A stretch of DNA of 16,757 nucleotides from NCBI GenBank assembly GCA_033763845.1, contig JANRJR010000054.1, positions 1-16,757 on the forward strand, written 5' to 3'. The position numbers were made by a program, and so were the translations under genes. Below, in pieces: positions 14,886 to 16,757 of this stretch. The DNA is from DASZBR01 sp033763845. GTDB lineage: Bacteria; Pseudomonadota; Gammaproteobacteria; DASZBR01. The notes beneath the pieces are model-generated. The model did not search any database and was not told the origin of the DNA. It worked only from the letters and a program-made list of their open reading frames with translations. Position 1 is the stretch's first letter. Each line of letters begins with the position of its first letter.

Positions 14886-15563
14886 ATGTCATCCGAAAGC
14901 TTTTTAAAATCATCCCTAGACTCTCCACTCCAATCTGATTCAGAAGAAAGTACTAAAGCAAACACCTATGATAAAAGTGGCAATACGCCTTTAATATCTG
15001 CCATCCTCGCAGAAGATTATACTGAAGCAACTCGGCTAATAAACCATGGCGCGAAAGTTGATGCATGCAACTCCTACGGCAATACCGCTTTGATGTTTGC
15101 CTGTTATGGGGACAATTTGGCTCTAGTCATTTTATTGTTAAAAAACGATGCGCAAACTAACTTTGTGAATAAAAACGGCGAAACAGCATTATTTAATGCT
15201 TGCTCAAATATGTCAGGTGAGTCGAACATTGAGATTGTAAAACATTTGCTCGCCAGCGGAGCTCAGAAAACGATTAACACCAAAGAGCACATATATAATG
15301 AATCGCCGCTCTCTATCGCTTGTGAATATCAAGATGAGAAACTTGCAACTCTTTTAATTGATAATGGTGCGGATCTGAGACAAGTAGGCAAAAACAAGAC
15401 TCACACTTCTTGGCTAAAAACTAAAGTTTCTCTTAGTCCTATTCAACTTTCCGAATTAAATGTACGCACTTCAATTTTTTTCCCGAAAGTGATTAAGCGT
15501 CGTCATAGTGAATCCGACATCAAATCACTCAGAAAAAATCATGATCACAGCTCAACTTTATGA
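14886..15563 (+). CDS. Ankyrin-repeat protein, likely effector or interaction protein
   Basis: The 225-residue product has a Ser-rich polar N-terminus (1-28) and four ankyrin units: about 31-63 (SGNTPLISAILAEDYTEA), 64-96 (YGNTALMFACYGDNLALV), 97-137 (NGETALFNACSN, with an insertion) and 138-170 (NESPLSIACEYQDEKLATLL). The C-terminal 50 residues are basic and Ser-rich (KVIKRRHSESDIKSLRKN). Ankyrin repeats bind proteins, and in intracellular bacteria many such proteins are delivered into the host. A type IV secretion signal cannot be shown here, although the polar tail would be compatible with one. The gene is alone on its strand, divergent from the TraF-like gene, and ends six bases from a convergent gene. 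Confidence 0.87.
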   Translation: MSSESFLKSSLDSPLQSDSEESTKANTYDKSGNTPLISAILAEDYTEATRLINHGAKVDACNSYGNTALMFACYGDNLALVILLLKNDAQTNFVNKNGETALFNACSNMSGESNIEIVKHLLASGAQKTINTKEHIYNESPLSIACEYQDEKLATLLIDNGADLRQVGKNKTHTSWLKTKVSLSPIQLSELNVRTSIFFPKVIKRRHSESDIKSLRKNHDHSSTL

Positions 15564-15569
15564 ACACTT

Positions 15570-16310
15570 CTAAAAAGAGGGGCGCAGGTATACGTTATTT
15601 TCTTTATCACAATCCTCATCACTTTCTTGATCAACTAGTTCCTCGCTTCGTGGAACTTCTTGACTGCTATCATCATCACTGTTATGGCTAACAGGGATTG
15701 GGGTTAAAGCAGGCAATAATTCAACAATACGCGCTAAAACTTTTCGATAAAAAATTTGATTATCCACCTCATCTGCAGATAGCCAATCGTAATACGAACA
15801 TGAGGCGTGCTGACGCAAATCTGAAGGTTCACAAGAAGTAAGCGTTATGCTTTTGTAAAAACGACTGTAGGTAACACCATAGAGTTGCCCATCCTGAAAT
15901 TCCTGAAGTATTTTTGCTGCTTGCCTGATCGGAAGAGAGTCATCAGAATTCTCCGCAAAAAGTAAAACAAAATTCACAGTTTTTTCGGGGTTAATTTTAA
16001 CACTCTCCTGATTATGCTTAGAAACACAATTCAAAAAAAATACATGCCCTGGAATTTCTGGGGTCTCTAAATAGTCGAAATGATCAACATCTGATTTATA
16101 CCAACCAATATTTGTCGAAATAGCTTCAAGAAAACTTAATTTACTGCTATTACCCAAAAGCGTTACATGCAAATGAGTACGACCATAACGAAGCGCTGTT
16201 GAATTCGGAAAAACTAAAACGCCTACTAACATAGGATGTTTTTCTTTTTCTGGTTCTTGACGCAAAAGCTGACCAGCTATCTTAGAAGGACTGTCTTTAA
16301 AATCTTCCAT
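15570..16310 (-). CDS. Unrecognised 246-residue protein with possible degenerate GTPase-like core
   Basis: I do not recognise this protein securely. A short charged start leads into MLVGVLVFPNS, then strand HVTLLGNSSKLSFLEAIS (about 48-65), which faintly resembles a small-GTPase P-loop without the GKS. VNFVLLFAENSDD and a final helix FYRKVLARIVELLPALTP resemble later elements of that fold. No NKxD motif is present, so nucleotide binding is doubtful. The last 40 residues are very acidic (DDDSSQEVPRSEELVDQESDEDCDKEN). AAGGAG six bases before the ATG makes the start firm. It follows the kinase gene by 24 bases and probably shares its transcript, so it could be a partner or substrate of the kinase. 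Confidence 0.75.
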   Translation of the reverse strand: MEDFKDSPSKIAGQLLRQEPEKEKHPMLVGVLVFPNSTALRYGRTHLHVTLLGNSSKLSFLEAISTNIGWYKSDVDHFDYLETPEIPGHVFFLNCVSKHNQESVKINPEKTVNFVLLFAENSDDSLPIRQAAKILQEFQDGQLYGVTYSRFYKSITLTSCEPSDLRQHASCSYYDWLSADEVDNQIFYRKVLARIVELLPALTPIPVSHNSDDDSSQEVPRSEELVDQESDEDCDKENNVYLRPSF

Positions 16311-16334
16311 TTTAAACTCCTTCGAATATTACAT

Positions 16335-16757
16335 TTACCTTTTTTGGGGGAACAATAAAGATGGCGATTGTCGCGCAGACTCTTCCTGATAAATTTCACC
16401 TAGCTCAGTAGAAATTTGACTTGAACAAGGTCTTAAAAAAACATCCTGCGCCCAACTTTTTTCAATTAATTTTGCTAACTTCAAAGGTGTATGATCAGGT
16501 ATTTTTTGACGAAACTGTTTATCTCCCACTTCCCTCATTATTTTTAAGGGATTCCAACCTTCAAAAGGTCTTTGTTGAGACATACAACACCATATTAATA
16601 TTGCCAAGCTATAAATATCATTTGGCTTACTATACTGTGTTTTGCCACTCACATCAGCGGACAAAAAAGCTTCGGGTGCGACAAATGCTGCTTTTCCTGC
16701 AAGCGCAGTGGTTGTTGAACAATGCGTATGCTCTTCTTGCAAAGGACGAGAAATTCC
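16335..16757 (-). CDS. Eukaryotic-like protein kinase, C-terminal part (N-terminus beyond right edge)
   Basis: The minus-strand frame is open to the window edge and its first codons read GISRPLQEE, so the edge cuts exactly after the DF of a DFG motif. In the 140 residues seen, the activation segment ends in AAFVAPEAF (APE motif). The F-helix reads DIYSLAILIWCCMSQQRPFEGW, with the conserved Asp. The C-terminal lobe ends in SWAQDVFLRPCSSQI, where the Arg pairs with the APE Glu, in the style of tyrosine-kinase-like (TKL) enzymes. The catalytic loop and N-lobe are outside the window. A TTG at 16742 is not the start. After the domain there are only about 20 residues, with no membrane helix, unlike PknB-type receptors, which suggests a soluble or delivered kinase. 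Confidence 0.87.
   Translation of the reverse strand, partial: GISRPLQEEHTHCSTTTALAGKAAFVAPEAFLSADVSGKTQYSKPNDIYSLAILIWCCMSQQRPFEGWNPLKIMREVGDKQFRQKIPDHTPLKLAKLIEKSWAQDVFLRPCSSQISTELGEIYQEESARQSPSLLFPQKR

Noticed and set aside
16335..16742. Complete 135-residue protein starting at TTG 16742
   Set aside because: The frame continues to the window edge and the upstream codons complete a kinase DFG region, so this is a partial larger gene.
1..16757. tRNA, rRNA, CRISPR array or insertion sequence
   Set aside because: I found no cloverleaf, rRNA segment, regular spaced repeat array, transposase or terminal inverted repeats.

Overview
The window is AT-rich bacterial DNA, densely coded, with short gaps and overlapping genes. 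It combines eukaryote-like modules (leucine-rich repeats, ankyrin repeats, a protein-kinase domain) with a hybrid histidine kinase, stand-alone receivers, an Rhs/YD-repeat protein and a TraF-like peptidase. That mix is typical of a host-associated gammaproteobacterium of the Legionellales type (Legionella, Coxiella, Rickettsiella or Berkiella relatives). This placement is an inference from gene content and composition; no rRNA or other marker gene is present.

Left block (1-6919, all minus strand, read right to left): an intact single-domain receiver (6919-6530), a receiver-like protein that has lost every catalytic residue (6405-6022), a small membrane-anchored basic protein (5977-5273), an unrecognised soluble protein (5283-4549), a 984-residue membrane LRR protein (4315-1361) and an Rhs/YD-repeat protein (1397-1) whose C-terminus lies beyond the left edge. 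Several of these genes overlap by 11-37 bases, which suggests translational coupling. Divergent from the block is a CI-like repressor (7034-7693). The 114-base gap between repressor and receiver holds two matching palindromes of the form TGTAC-N4-GTACA, placed to control both directions.

Middle block (7690-12082): a PAS-HisKA-ATPase-receiver hybrid histidine kinase (9453-7690) meets the repressor tail to tail. A two-domain GNAT acetyltransferase (10423-9521) lies upstream of the kinase on the same strand. Divergent from the acetyltransferase is an orphan NRPS-type adenylation domain (10535-12082).

Right block: a three-gene minus-strand cluster made of a TraF-like S26 peptidase (14746-14222), a 524-residue unknown (14166-12592) and an overlapping 168-residue unknown (12608-12102). 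Divergent from it is an ankyrin-repeat protein (14886-15563), whose ribosome-binding site lies in one arm of a perfect 10-bp inverted repeat. On the minus strand at the right edge are the C-terminal half of a eukaryotic-like protein kinase (16757-16335, cut just after the DF of its DFG motif) and an unrecognised 246-residue protein (16310-15570).

The most system-like part is 1-9453. A non-cleavable-looking repressor with its own operators faces a receiver, pseudo-receiver, membrane protein, LRR and Rhs series, and an atypical hybrid kinase sits next to it. This looks like a signal-controlled locus for producing or displaying an Rhs-type polymorphic toxin or host-interaction protein. No gap without a gene exceeds 300 bases; the longest is 4316-4548.
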